Shown piece after piece: positions 50,285 through 59,289 of a DNA stretch of 60,254 nucleotides. Under the pieces are notes generated by a model. It ran no database searches and was not told the origin of the DNA. It saw only the letters and a program-made list of their open reading frames with translations. The stretch's first letter is position 1; every line of letters starts with the position of its first letter. The stretch spans positions 1 to 60,254 of the forward strand of contig JAEYOW010000021.1 of NCBI GenBank assembly GCA_023411375.1, in the 5' to 3' direction. The position numbers and the translations under genes were made by a program. Origin of the DNA: Bacillota bacterium. Lineage in GTDB: Bacteria; Bacillota; Clostridia; Christensenellales; Aristaeellaceae.

Positions 50285-51354
50285 ATTAAGGACCCCACAT
50301 TCGCCAGCAGCACCAGCACCCGCTGCATGACGCCGCTCATCAGCATGCCGCCGATCAGGCCGTCAACCAGCAGCACCAACAAAATAGATACGCAGATGCA
50401 GATCATTTTTGCGGGCAAAATCTGCGCGTCGCTTTGGCCCGTCACAAAGCTCATCAGCGCCCCGGCCTGCGTGTAGCTGACGGCCATACCGCATAAAACA
50501 GCCATCAGCGACAGCCACGGCGACAGCAGCGACAGCAGCATCGCAAGCAGAATGACCGCCGCGGTGGGCAGCGTTGTGACCGTCACAAAGCCAAACAGCA
50601 TCTCCCACGAAAAGCGGATCTTGCGCACCGCGCAAAGATAGACCATCTGCACCGCCGCCGGAATCGCCATGCCAAACAGCTGGCACAGGGCCGCAATCCC
50701 GCCGACGGATGGAGCGATACGCCCCGCGATATAGCTGATTCCCTGATTCATGGACGCGGAATCGCCCGCGATGCTCACGCCAGTCAACGCGGAAAAGCTT
50801 GTAAACAGCATGCCGATAAAACTGCGTAAAACCACCATGCCGCCCAGAAACGAAAGCAGAAGCACAATGCCCGTCACCAAAGGACAGGTCAGCAGGTCGC
50901 GCCGCTCCATCATGCCGCGAAGCACCTCCGCCGGATTTTGAAAACAGTCCAGAAAGGCGCGCGGCAGCTCGCTCAACGCGTTAAGCAACGGGTTGCCGTC
51001 GCGCGCGGACTGCTGGCCGTATATATAGGGCTGCTGATAGCCGGGCGGATAGCTCTGCTGGCCGTACTGCGCATAGCTTTGCTGATGGGCGTTCTGCTGG
51101 CCGTATCCCGGCTGCTGAGGGTAGCCGCCCGCATACCCGCTCATGGGCGGATATCCGCCGGACTGCTGCTGCTCAAACCCGGGCTGCGGATAACCGCCGG
51201 CAGGCTGCTGAGGGTACCCCTGCTGCTGGGGCGGATAGCCCGCATATCCCTGCGGATACCCCTGCTGGCCATAGGCCACGGCCACAGGCTCGTTGCACAC
51301 GGGGCAGAACATCGCGCCCTGCGGTAGAACGCTGCCGCATTTGGGACAGTTCAT
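50281..51354 (-). CDS. Zinc-ribbon / Gln-Tyr-Gly-rich / Yip1-domain membrane protein
   Basis: A 357-residue membrane protein in three parts: an N-terminal zinc ribbon (CPKCGSVLPQGAMFCPVC), a low-complexity segment of GYPQQ-type repeats (about residues 30-120) that is probably disordered, and a C-terminal Yip1-like domain with about five helices (ALSELPRAFLDCFQNPAEVL onward). The function of bacterial Yip1 proteins is unknown. It leads the operon with the M1 peptidase and the GT2-GtrA fusion. AAGGAGG precedes the ATG. Confidence 0.85.
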   Translation of the reverse strand: MNCPKCGSVLPQGAMFCPVCNEPVAVAYGQQGYPQGYAGYPPQQQGYPQQPAGGYPQPGFEQQQSGGYPPMSGYAGGYPQQPGYGQQNAHQQSYAQYGQQSYPPGYQQPYIYGQQSARDGNPLLNALSELPRAFLDCFQNPAEVLRGMMERRDLLTCPLVTGIVLLLSFLGGMVVLRSFIGMLFTSFSALTGVSIAGDSASMNQGISYIAGRIAPSVGGIAALCQLFGMAIPAAVQMVYLCAVRKIRFSWEMLFGFVTVTTLPTAAVILLAMLLSLLSPWLSLMAVLCGMAVSYTQAGALMSFVTGQSDAQILPAKMICICVSILLVLLVDGLIGGMLMSGVMQRVLVLLANVGSLI

Positions 51355-51390
51355 AGCCTTCCTCCTTCAGTTCATGGGTGCGCACGGCAC

Positions 51391-51419
51391 ATCATAGCAT
51401 GCCGCGGCCCGCGCGTCAA
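51391..51419 (-). promoter_or_regulatory. Promoter of the Yip1-M1-GT2 operon
   Basis: Minus strand TTGACG (51414-51419), 17 bases, TATGAT (51391-51396). The -35 box overlaps the stop codon of the neighbouring membrane protein gene. Confidence 0.8.
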
Positions 51420-53650
51420 TCCCGCGCGGAGGCATACGGAATCAGCGAGCGGTCCAGCAGGTACAGGCGCATCCTTTCCGTTTCGATGATCTGGTCGCGG
51501 GGCAGCCCGCTCAGGTAGTCGTTCAGGGTGGAAAGCGGGTAATAACGCTCATCCCAGAAATCCGGCTCGGTAGCCAGTAGCGCGACGTTCATTTCCGCAA
51601 GCGCCGCGCCCACCGCATCCTTCTCAAGGTTCATAAGCGGTACGATGGGGTTGGCGGTAAGAAGGTACCCGCGCCCGCGAAGCGCGTACTGATAGCCTAC
51701 CCGGGTAATCAGAATTTTGCGCTCCTCCGGCACTTGAGCCGCCACCTCCATCAGCAGCGCATACTGGTCGCGGAAGCCGTTATCCAGAAGCAGGCTTTCC
51801 TCCTCCATCACGCCTTTGCTGTAACGGTAAAAGCTGTTTGCGTAGCCGGTCTGCTTCGTGCCCTGTACAAAGGCGAGCGCGCACAGCAGGGCGCACAGAT
51901 AAGCGGGCAGGCGGCGCGCATATGGCCTGACCGCGGCAATTTCCGGACGGCCTCGAAGCCAGCCGCCAAGCTTGCCCATATGCCGGCCCATCCACCGGCC
52001 CATCCACCGGCACAGCTCCGGCCACAGGTCGCCAAGCGCGGAAAGCGCCGCGCAGATCATCACCGCGCACAGCATAAACCATTGCAGCGTATACCTTTGA
52101 AGCTTCAAAAAAGAGCCTGAAAAGCTGTAGAGCTTCGAATCCAGAACGCCCGTCATGGGCGCCAGCGTGCACAGCGTATATAGCGCACACAGGCAAACGG
52201 CGGAAAAAATAATCCCGTACCGCCCAGAGGCAATCACCTGCACGGCGGTCGCGCCGTCTGCGCTGTCCGGCAGGGCGGACAGCAAGGCCTTGACCTGGCG
52301 CCGCATGCGCACACGGCTTACCACCAGCCACACAGCCGCGCATACGAGCGCGATGAGCGCCAACCGCCAGCCCCACACGCCCAGAGGCGTGGCGTAGCCC
52401 ATCATGATATCGTTCTTCGCCTGCCAGAAGTGGAGGCTTGTGGTGGTTTCCTCCAGCTTGTACTCGATATCCATATACATATGATACCACGGCGCCGAGG
52501 TATAGGTGGTCATCACCCGCCAGGGCGACATCTCGCCCCATTTGGCAAAGCACCACAGGTTGCCCAGAAAGGCGACCACCGTACCCGCCGCGCCCGCAAA
52601 CGCCACGCCTACGGAAGCTGCAAGCGTCCGCCCCGCGCCCCGGTACGCACCGGCCAGCGCCTCCAGCCAACGCCAGACCACCCAGGCCGCCACTATAAAC
52701 GGCAGCACCACAAAGCAAACCACATGCGCGCTCATCACCGTGAAGCAAACGGTAAAGGAGAGCGCAAGCTTGCCCAGGTATTGTTTCCAATTTCCCCGCG
52801 GTTCAAGCCCCGCAAATACCAGCGCGGCCAAAAACAGCGCGAGAATACGCCAGATATCGCGCGGCGCGGAAGCGACGGAATCATACAGGTTAGGCACGAG
52901 GTTTAGCAGTAGCACGCCCAGCAGCACCCACGCCTTGCGCTCCCGGCAAAGCACGATGAGCAGCGCCAGGTAGGCCGCAACCATGTAAAACGCAAGCATA
53001 CCCAATCCGGTGAAGGCCGGCTTGTCATGCGGATAGCCCAGCTCCTCCCCCGTATGAAACAGCCCGTAGCTCATATAAAGCTCCAGCGAGGGAAAGTGGC
53101 TGTGTCCCCGGAAATGTCCTACCGTATCGTCCTTCTCAAGCAGCGCGCCCACGTCCCGGTCCTCGCAGTAGCGAAGCGCCAGGCCCATGTATTCGCCCGC
53201 GTCCCCGCCGCTCACGCTGTTCATGCTGGAGCAAAACCGAACGCATGCGGGCGCCACCAGTATCATAAGGCAAACCGCGAAGCACAGCGCCCAAAGCGCT
53301 GGCTTTTCAAACCGGCAGACGCGCCTCAAAAAGCGCCGGCCGCGCGCCCAAAGCGCGGGCAGGCGTTTAAGCCGCCCAAGCAGCAGCACAAGCAAGCACA
53401 GCGCCGAAAGCGCCGGAAGCACGCCAATATAAACCAGCTTTGGCGCGTGCGGCCACAAAAAGGCGAGCAGCAGCGTCCATAAATACTGGATAAACGGCGT
53501 CGCCGCGGCGCCCGTTAAAAAGCATGCCGCGCGGCTGCGCTTTGAAAACCAGCGCCGGGCCGCGAACAGCGCGCCCAGCCCGGCGGCTTGCAAAACGCAG
53601 CTTAGCAGGTAAAGGTTGCGCCAGCCGTTGCCCACGTCAAGCCACGTCAT
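51416..53650 (-). CDS. Large polytopic membrane protein, probable GT-C glycosyltransferase
   Basis: A 744-residue protein with about 14 hydrophobic helices in the first 600 residues and a soluble C-terminal part of about 120 residues. The first large external loop has SVSGGDAGEYMGLALRYCED, with the Asp-containing loop expected of dolichyl/polyprenyl-phosphate-sugar transferases, and GHFRGHSHFPSLELYMSYGL. I do not recognise a named family. Its start overlaps the stop of the DUF354 gene (TGATG), so the three-gene set is translated together and probably builds or decorates a surface glycan. Confidence 0.7.
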   Translation of the reverse strand: MTWLDVGNGWRNLYLLSCVLQAAGLGALFAARRWFSKRSRAACFLTGAAATPFIQYLWTLLLAFLWPHAPKLVYIGVLPALSALCLLVLLLGRLKRLPALWARGRRFLRRVCRFEKPALWALCFAVCLMILVAPACVRFCSSMNSVSGGDAGEYMGLALRYCEDRDVGALLEKDDTVGHFRGHSHFPSLELYMSYGLFHTGEELGYPHDKPAFTGLGMLAFYMVAAYLALLIVLCRERKAWVLLGVLLLNLVPNLYDSVASAPRDIWRILALFLAALVFAGLEPRGNWKQYLGKLALSFTVCFTVMSAHVVCFVVLPFIVAAWVVWRWLEALAGAYRGAGRTLAASVGVAFAGAAGTVVAFLGNLWCFAKWGEMSPWRVMTTYTSAPWYHMYMDIEYKLEETTTSLHFWQAKNDIMMGYATPLGVWGWRLALIALVCAAVWLVVSRVRMRRQVKALLSALPDSADGATAVQVIASGRYGIIFSAVCLCALYTLCTLAPMTGVLDSKLYSFSGSFLKLQRYTLQWFMLCAVMICAALSALGDLWPELCRWMGRWMGRHMGKLGGWLRGRPEIAAVRPYARRLPAYLCALLCALAFVQGTKQTGYANSFYRYSKGVMEEESLLLDNGFRDQYALLMEVAAQVPEERKILITRVGYQYALRGRGYLLTANPIVPLMNLEKDAVGAALAEMNVALLATEPDFWDERYYPLSTLNDYLSGLPRDQIIETERMRLYLLDRSLIPYASARD

Positions 53651-54705
53651 CAGCCCTTCCTCCCCGCCTTGGCAAGCCGGTCCATCTCGGCCATATAGTA
53701 ACTGTTGATGTCCACCTTCTCGGAAAGCAGCTTCCGTTGCTTTTCGTGCCCAAGCTCGACAAGGCCGGGCGTTTCAAGCAATTCCTCCGCCTTTTGGGCG
53801 GCGCGCTCATAGCGGTCTTCGCCGTCGTTAAAGTTATACAGAAGATGATAGCGCTCGCACTGCTCCCGCGTGCTTCCGGAAACGATGGTGTTGACGTACA
53901 GCGCGTGCGTGCCCAGCACGACGGCCTCGCTGGCCATGGTCGCGCCCTCGCTGTACACCAGCCGCGCGAAGGCGAGCACGTGATGAATCAACTCGTATGG
54001 CGTCGTCAGCAGATTGGGGCGCAGCGCCACGGGCACGCCGCCCTCCGCGCTTACATATACGCGCCCGTATTTGGACAAACGCTTGACCAGCGCAATTTTC
54101 CCCTCGTCGTCCAGGCCGTGCTTGCCAATATCGTGACTCGCATTCCATGCCACAAAGCGCACGAGGATATAGGGCTCGTCCGGGTTGAAGCCCACATCCC
54201 GCAGCTTCTTCCTGTCCGGCGTAAACACCGAGGGATGCAGATAGAAAAGCTCTTTATAGGTATCCAGCCGCTCCTGCTTGGGGCCAAGATCGGTCAGGAA
54301 GGTACGCGGCGTCAGAATTTTGGTGGAAAGCGCCTTGCATATGCGAAGGCTGAACCGGCTTACCTCCGTATCCTCGTACAAAATATGCGGCTTGCGGCTG
54401 ACCCACGCGGCGACGGCCAGCATGGGTGAGGCCCGGCCGATCACGATATCAGGCTTGAAGCGCAGGGTATGCCATGTGTGGTTGACACAAAGACCAATAA
54501 AAAGGAAACCCTTTTCCACTATATTTCTGCCGGTCGAATGCGCACAAAGCTCATAGGATATCCCAAAGCGTTTGAGCAACTCGATATCTCCATCCTTGTC
54601 AATAGCAAGAGTTCGAACCAAATTCCCGAGCTCGCCTTGTTTTTTAATAATATAGCGAAACTGATGAGCCCACGCCGGATGATCAATGGATATCATCACT
54701 TTCAT
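53650..54705 (-). CDS. DUF354-family GT-B-like glycosyltransferase
   Basis: A 351-residue protein of the DUF354 family, related to GT-B glycosyltransferases. It starts MKVMISIDHPAWAHQFRYII, the family opening; IGRASPMLAVAAWVSRKPHI and LYEDTEVSRFSLRICKALST follow, and the C-terminal donor site includes RLVYSEGATMASEAVVLGTH. No membrane helix. GGAGGTGATT precedes the start, which overlaps the GT2 stop as ATGA. Donor and acceptor unknown. Confidence 0.85.
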   Translation of the reverse strand: MKVMISIDHPAWAHQFRYIIKKQGELGNLVRTLAIDKDGDIELLKRFGISYELCAHSTGRNIVEKGFLFIGLCVNHTWHTLRFKPDIVIGRASPMLAVAAWVSRKPHILYEDTEVSRFSLRICKALSTKILTPRTFLTDLGPKQERLDTYKELFYLHPSVFTPDRKKLRDVGFNPDEPYILVRFVAWNASHDIGKHGLDDEGKIALVKRLSKYGRVYVSAEGGVPVALRPNLLTTPYELIHHVLAFARLVYSEGATMASEAVVLGTHALYVNTIVSGSTREQCERYHLLYNFNDGEDRYERAAQKAEELLETPGLVELGHEKQRKLLSEKVDINSYYMAEMDRLAKAGRKG

Positions 54706-55682
54706 AGGCTAATCACCTCCCCGGGTCTATCATCAGTAATCGGTGCGGTCTTGCGAACCTGGTAAAGAATGCGATTTTCATTCCGATTTATGCGCACCAT
54801 GCTTTCCATCGCCACACCAAAGGAAAACATGAGCACGGCTATCAACGTACAAAATGCACATAGCAGGCCAGCAAACAGGTAACCGCTAAAATAGCCAACC
54901 TTAATGTAATGGATGAGAAACATTAAGCCAAAAACAATGGCGGGAACTAAAAACAGGAGCCCAAGAAATCCAAAGAAACGCATTGGATAATAGTCGCGCA
55001 TCAAACCAATAATGATCCCCGACGTTTTTTTAAGATACTTTAAAATGCTCCCAGCAATGCGACTTTTCCGCTCCGAAAAATATGTAACATCAATCGGCAC
55101 TTCCCGCATTGTAAGCCCTTGAAAATGAAAGCTGATAAAGCTTTCCTGCGTATAGGTGAAATGTCCGTAAAAATTAATTTTAAGCAAGGTTTCGCGACTA
55201 TACGCCCGGAAGCCGCAGCTAACATCAGAAAATCTTTGTTTGCATAGCGCGCTCACCAGTTGATTCATCCGGGCATTACCCCATCGCTTAACCGCGGGCA
55301 TATTCTTAATATCCTTCCCCTTTAAAAACCGAGAAGCTGTCACAAAATCAGCTTCGCCGTTTAGAATCGGTGCGATCAGAAGAGCAATGTCATCACTGTT
55401 GAACTGACCGTCACCATCCATATTTACCATCAAATCGTAACCATGCTCAACCGCAAAATCGACCGCGCTTCGAAAAGCCTGTCCCAATCCCTTGTTTTGT
55501 TTATGACGAATAACAGTCGCGCCCGCTTCATTCGCAAGCCTAGCGGTATCGTCTGTACTGCCATCATCCACCACAAGCAACCGCGTCGTTTCAATACCTT
55601 CAAAAGTAGACGGTATGCTCCGCAAAACTTCCTGAATTTTTTCAGCCTCGTTATAACAGGGAACGGCGACCAATAGCTTCAT
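54702..55682 (-). CDS. GT2 polyprenol-phosphate glycosyltransferase, AT-rich gene
   Basis: A 326-residue family 2 glycosyltransferase with two or three C-terminal helices. It has LLVAVPCYNEAEKIQEVLRS, LLVVDDGSTDDTARLANEAG and LMVNMDGDGQFNSDDIALLI with the D-x-D; RWGNARMNQLVSALCKQRFS and DVSCGFRAYSRETLLKINFY are typical of the DPM1/GtrB branch. The gene is markedly richer in A and T than its neighbours, suggesting recent transfer. It leads the three-gene cluster. The start at 55682 fits the family; the Shine-Dalgarno site is weak. Confidence 0.92.
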   Translation of the reverse strand: MKLLVAVPCYNEAEKIQEVLRSIPSTFEGIETTRLLVVDDGSTDDTARLANEAGATVIRHKQNKGLGQAFRSAVDFAVEHGYDLMVNMDGDGQFNSDDIALLIAPILNGEADFVTASRFLKGKDIKNMPAVKRWGNARMNQLVSALCKQRFSDVSCGFRAYSRETLLKINFYGHFTYTQESFISFHFQGLTMREVPIDVTYFSERKSRIAGSILKYLKKTSGIIIGLMRDYYPMRFFGFLGLLFLVPAIVFGLMFLIHYIKVGYFSGYLFAGLLCAFCTLIAVLMFSFGVAMESMVRINRNENRILYQVRKTAPITDDRPGEVISL

Positions 55683-55725
55683 AGGTAGAAACCACATCCT
55701 GTCTTATCTTGCTCATTTGCATATT

Positions 55726-55747
55726 AACGCTACGTTATCATAGCGTT
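55726..55747. promoter_or_regulatory. Inverted repeat in the divergent glycan-gene promoter region
   Basis: AACGCTA (55726-55732) and TAGCGTT (55741-55747), a perfect 7-bp repeat with an 8-base spacer, six bases ahead of the ugd -35 box and within the leader of the leftward GT2 operon. It suits a dimeric regulator; a hairpin role is also possible. Confidence 0.45.
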
Positions 55748-55753
55748 TTTTGG

Positions 55754-55782
55754 TTGCAATGTCAAATGGTTCGCGGTACAAT
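55754..55782 (+). promoter_or_regulatory. Promoter of the UDP-sugar dehydrogenase gene
   Basis: Plus strand TTGCAA (55754-55759), 17 bases, TACAAT (55777-55782), 90 bases ahead of the start codon. Confidence 0.72.
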
Positions 55783-55872
55783 AGCCCTATGACAGGCGTG
55801 CCGAACGCCGCGCACGCAAAGGACGCCCGCGGAAGGCCTCGCCCGGCCGCGGACCCGGAAGGAGTATATGCT

Positions 55873-57075
55873 ATGAAGATCGCCGTTGCCGGAACCGGAT
55901 ACGTGGGCCTTTCCAACGCGGTATTGCTCGCCCAGCATAACGAGGTGTGCGCCGTGGACATCGTGCCCGAAAAAGTGGAGATGATCAACCGCCGCAAATC
56001 GCCCATCAGGGACGCGGAAATCGAGGAGTACCTGGCGCAGAAGGAGCTAAACCTGACCGCGACCACGGACGCCGTATCCGCCTACCGCGGCGCGGATTTC
56101 GTCGTCATCTCCACACCCACCAACTACGATCCGCAAAGGAATTACTTTGACACCTCCTCGGTGGAAAGCGTCATCCGGCAGGTTCTCGCCGTCAATCCGG
56201 ACGCGTTTATGGTGATCAAATCCACCGTGCCCGTAGGCTTCACCCAAAGCATGATCGACGCGTTTCACACGCAGAACCTGCTGTTCAGCCCGGAGTTTCT
56301 GCGCGAGAGCCGCGCGTTGTACGACAACCTCTATCCCAGCCGCATCATTTTGGGCGCGCCGCTGGATAATCCCCGCCTTCAGGAGGCCGCCCACACCTTT
56401 GCCGAGCTGCTAAAGAGGGGCGCGCTCAAGGAGGATATCCCCGTGCTGTTCATGAACCCCACGGAGGCCGAGGCCGTCAAGCTGTTCGCCAACACCTATC
56501 TGGCGCTTCGCGTAAGCTACTTTAACGAGCTGGACACCTACGCCGAGGTGCGCGGGCTGGATACGCGTTCCATCATCGACGGCGTGGGGCTTGACCCCCG
56601 CATCGGCACGCATTACAACAACCCCTCCTTCGGCTACGGCGGCTATTGCCTGCCCAAGGATACCAAGCAGCTTCTGGCCAACTACGACAACGTGCCCAAC
56701 AACATCATCGGCGCGATTGTAGACGCCAACCGCACCCGCAAGGATTATATCGCCGAGCGGATTTTACACCTCGCCGGCTTTCCGCAAAAGCAGGCCCCTA
56801 TCGTGGGCGTGTACCGTCTGACCATGAAAACGGATTCTGATAACTTCCGCCAGTCCAGCATTCAGGGCGTAATGAAGCGCGTCAAGGCCAAGGGCGTGGA
56901 GGTCGTGGTTTATGAACCGGCGCTGAGTGAGGATCGGTTCTTTAACAGCAGGGTGCTGCGGGATCTTGACGAATTTAAACTCGTATGCGATGTGATCGTC
57001 GCCAACCGTTTCAGCGACGAGCTTCGGGATGTGCGGGAAAAGGTGTATACGCGCGATCTTTATTTCAGGGACTGA
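55873..57075 (+). CDS. ugd: UDP-glucose 6-dehydrogenase family protein
   Basis: A 400-residue NAD-dependent nucleotide-sugar dehydrogenase, expected to oxidise UDP-glucose to UDP-glucuronate. The Rossmann motif is KIAVAGTGYVGLSNAVLLAQ; DFVVISTPTNYDPQRNYFDT and IKSTVPVGFTQSMIDAFHTQ follow; the catalytic Cys is in FGYGGYCLPKDTKQLLANYD. MKIAVAG at 55873 with GGAAGGAG fixes the start despite a longer frame. UDP-glucuronate would be a precursor for the surface glycan made by the divergent cluster. UDP-N-acetylmannosamine or GDP-mannose dehydrogenases are alternative members. Confidence 0.94.
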   Translation: MKIAVAGTGYVGLSNAVLLAQHNEVCAVDIVPEKVEMINRRKSPIRDAEIEEYLAQKELNLTATTDAVSAYRGADFVVISTPTNYDPQRNYFDTSSVESVIRQVLAVNPDAFMVIKSTVPVGFTQSMIDAFHTQNLLFSPEFLRESRALYDNLYPSRIILGAPLDNPRLQEAAHTFAELLKRGALKEDIPVLFMNPTEAEAVKLFANTYLALRVSYFNELDTYAEVRGLDTRSIIDGVGLDPRIGTHYNNPSFGYGGYCLPKDTKQLLANYDNVPNNIIGAIVDANRTRKDYIAERILHLAGFPQKQAPIVGVYRLTMKTDSDNFRQSSIQGVMKRVKAKGVEVVVYEPALSEDRFFNSRVLRDLDEFKLVCDVIVANRFSDELRDVREKVYTRDLYFRD

Positions 57076-57160
57076 GCGGTTTGGGTTGGTTCCTTGTGGG
57101 AAACTATTCCAAAATTGGGTAACGCCATCATGAGAGTAAATAGTTTCAATTTAAATTAAA

Positions 57161-57211
57161 GCCCGTAAGGCTCCATGCGCATTCAGCGGAGCCTCACAGG
57201 CGGAAACGGGC
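57161..57211 (+). ncRNA. Nested hairpin in the leader of the solute-binding pseudogene
   Basis: GCCCGT (57161-57166) pairs with ACGGGC (57206-57211), enclosing GGCTCC/GGAGCC (57169-57174 with 57188-57193). It lies in the 181-base gap after ugd, 45 bases before the pseudogene start. I cannot assign it to a riboswitch class; it may be a leader structure or a terminator of ugd. Confidence 0.35.
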
Positions 57212-57256
57212 TGTGTAGTTCTATCTGTTGGTGCATCCTTTTTCAGGAGGTTCAGC

Positions 57257-58682
57257 ATGAAAAAACGCATTCTTTTAGCCGTTGCTTGCTATTTGCTGCT
57301 CATGCCTCTGTCATTGGCATTTGCGGAAGTGGAAACGGAAGAATCCGCCACGCTACACATACAGGGTTGTATGGATCAAACGATATATGAGAGTTTTGCC
57401 GGTGAGCATCCAAACAGCTCGGTGGAATTCTCATACCAAATTCTTTCGCCGGATGAGATCGTCCAGTCGCTCGTCATCGGCGACCAAACAGCCGACTTAT
57501 ATGCGGCTTTCGCGTATCACACATTTACTGCCATTGTCAATAAAGGGTATGTCGCTGAGTTAAACTCATCTACAATCTTGTCAACAGACATTCAAGCAAT
57601 GTATCCTAATATTCAGCGCGCTATCACGAATCAATCGGGAAATCCTGTGGCTTATCCATATCAACTGCTCCTGGGGCATTGGCAAGTAAACGAGGCGCTA
57701 TGGCAAACTGTATTTGACGGCGTGGCGCTGCCCCAAACTTACGGCCAGTTTATGGATGCAATGGTGTTGTGAGAGAGCTTGTATGCGGATGAATTCCCAG
57801 AAATCAATTTTTCAGGTAATTTTGATCATGCTTATTGGGTTCGCAAAATCGTCAACGCCTATGCCCAGCAATATGGGCAATCTAACTCCCCGTTAACCTT
57901 GAATTCGCCCGACCTTCGCAGCGTGTTGGTAAAGCTTGAACAAGCACGTGATATTCGCAAGCAGCACGGGCGAAATATTCATTTCTTGGGCAATGGTGAA
58001 TTTATCCCAAAGACGGATATTTTCATTAACAGCCGGTTATAACAACGTTTTATTAGATCCAATTGAGCCTTCATCGCAGGCATCAATAAATACTGAAGAT
58101 TTAGCGCAGGACGGTATGTACATAGACATGCCCGCTTTGGTCTTTACGGATGGGGAACAACCGCAGATTTCCGGCAAGATGCTCGTCTGGTTTGTAAATC
58201 CGTTTTCTCAGCACAAGGAACTCGCCATACAGTATCTTGAACATGCTGCCCGGATGAAAAACAACCCCAGAACTTATTATGCGACGCATCCGGATGCTAA
58301 CACCCCGTTGATAAACGACGGGTATGAGCAGAGTGTGGAAGAAATGGAAAAGCGGCGCGATGAATTGAAAAAATCACAGTCAAATGCCGAAGGAATAGAA
58401 CGATCAGATATGATGGAGCTTTTGACAGAAGTAGAAACCTGGTTGTCAAATCAGGAAAAAAACAAATGGATGATCAGTGAAAATGCCATCGCACAATACC
58501 GAAGCTTTGCCCCATCCATTTCCTTTTATGAGGATAATCCTTATATTACGCCAGATGGAAGCATGATGCTTAAGCAGCTTGAAAGCCTGTATCAACGCTA
58601 CGCCAACGGACTCACAAGCTTGGACGGCTTTTTGAAAGAGCTGGATGAAAAGATGTGCATTCTATACTTAGAGGGGAAATAA
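57257..58682 (+). pseudogene. Exported solute-binding protein pseudogene (family 1 type), nonsense plus frameshift
   Basis: About 475 codons of a secreted ABC-type solute-binding protein, broken twice. It begins with a signal peptide (KRILLAVACYLLLMPLSLAF) after AGGAGG at ideal spacing. Frame 1 runs to a TGA at 57770-57772, continues in the same frame (ESLYADEFPEINFSGNFDHA) to about 58040, then the homologous reading continues one frame over (GYNNVLLDPIEPSSQASI) to the stop at 58682. Total length fits family-1 binding proteins. TGA is used as a normal stop elsewhere in the window, so recoding is unlikely. The gene is AT-richer than its neighbours and may be recently inactivated. Confidence 0.8.
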
Positions 58683-58689
58683 CCCGGAT

Positions 58690-58940
58690 GTCATACTAAT
58701 CCTGATTGCCCTGCCCCTCAATCTCGACGAGTCCGCGCTTCCGGCAGACAGCGGTATTGCCTGACTTTTGAAACGGTATCATTTTACCTTAGCAAATCGC
58801 ATATAAATATGTGGGATATGATTATTGACTGCCTTGATACATGGCTTGACGGGCAAGCCACCGTCGAACAGTGTGTACCAAAATTGGATACCATTCACAT
58901 CAACTTTAGGCGTGAACAACAACGCGCGCCGTCTGCTGCA
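58690..58940 (+). pseudogene. C-terminal fragment of a second solute-binding protein
   Basis: Broken frames directly after the first pseudogene: one frame gives LPLNLDESALPADSGIA, and another continues LTFETVSFYLSKSHINMWDM then IIDCLDTWLDGQATVEQCVP, which resembles the C-terminal helices of binding proteins (xxWLDGQxTxEQxxxxL). This suggests a decayed duplicate. No intact gene is seen in 58683-59290; two short overlapping frames on the other strand are not convincing. Confidence 0.4.
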
Positions 58941-59289
58941 ATGGGATGGAATGATCCTCCGGCTCGGACATGGGCGCGACCGTATCGCTTCTTTCAAGCA
59001 GCTGGGTACAGCGGAATTTTTGTGAATTTAAGCGCATATAAGTTTTGGTGCGATTTCTTTAAAGCTTCCTTAATTGAAATTAGTCAACACTGCTATAGGT
59101 GTAAATGATTGCAGTTTTGTTTTATAAATGATGTAATTCTTTTAGAACTTTTATAAGACTTTTAAAGCAACATCTGGATTTTGATGAAGGATGTGATTCC
59201 AATGAACCGAACCATTATCTTTACATTTATCAATGAGTGAATCCATCTGACTTTTTAAATAATTCATAAGCAAAAAGACTAACTATTAA

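Noticed and set aside
57770..57772. TGA in the solute-binding gene as a recoded codon
   Set aside because: TGA ends many intact genes here (for example DUF1292 and the DUF354 gene), and a second lesion, a frameshift, lies downstream, so decay is simpler.
58779..59108. Short overlapping open frames on both strands
   Set aside because: No start signal and no family match; only the solute-binding-like C-terminal stretch is kept as a fragment.
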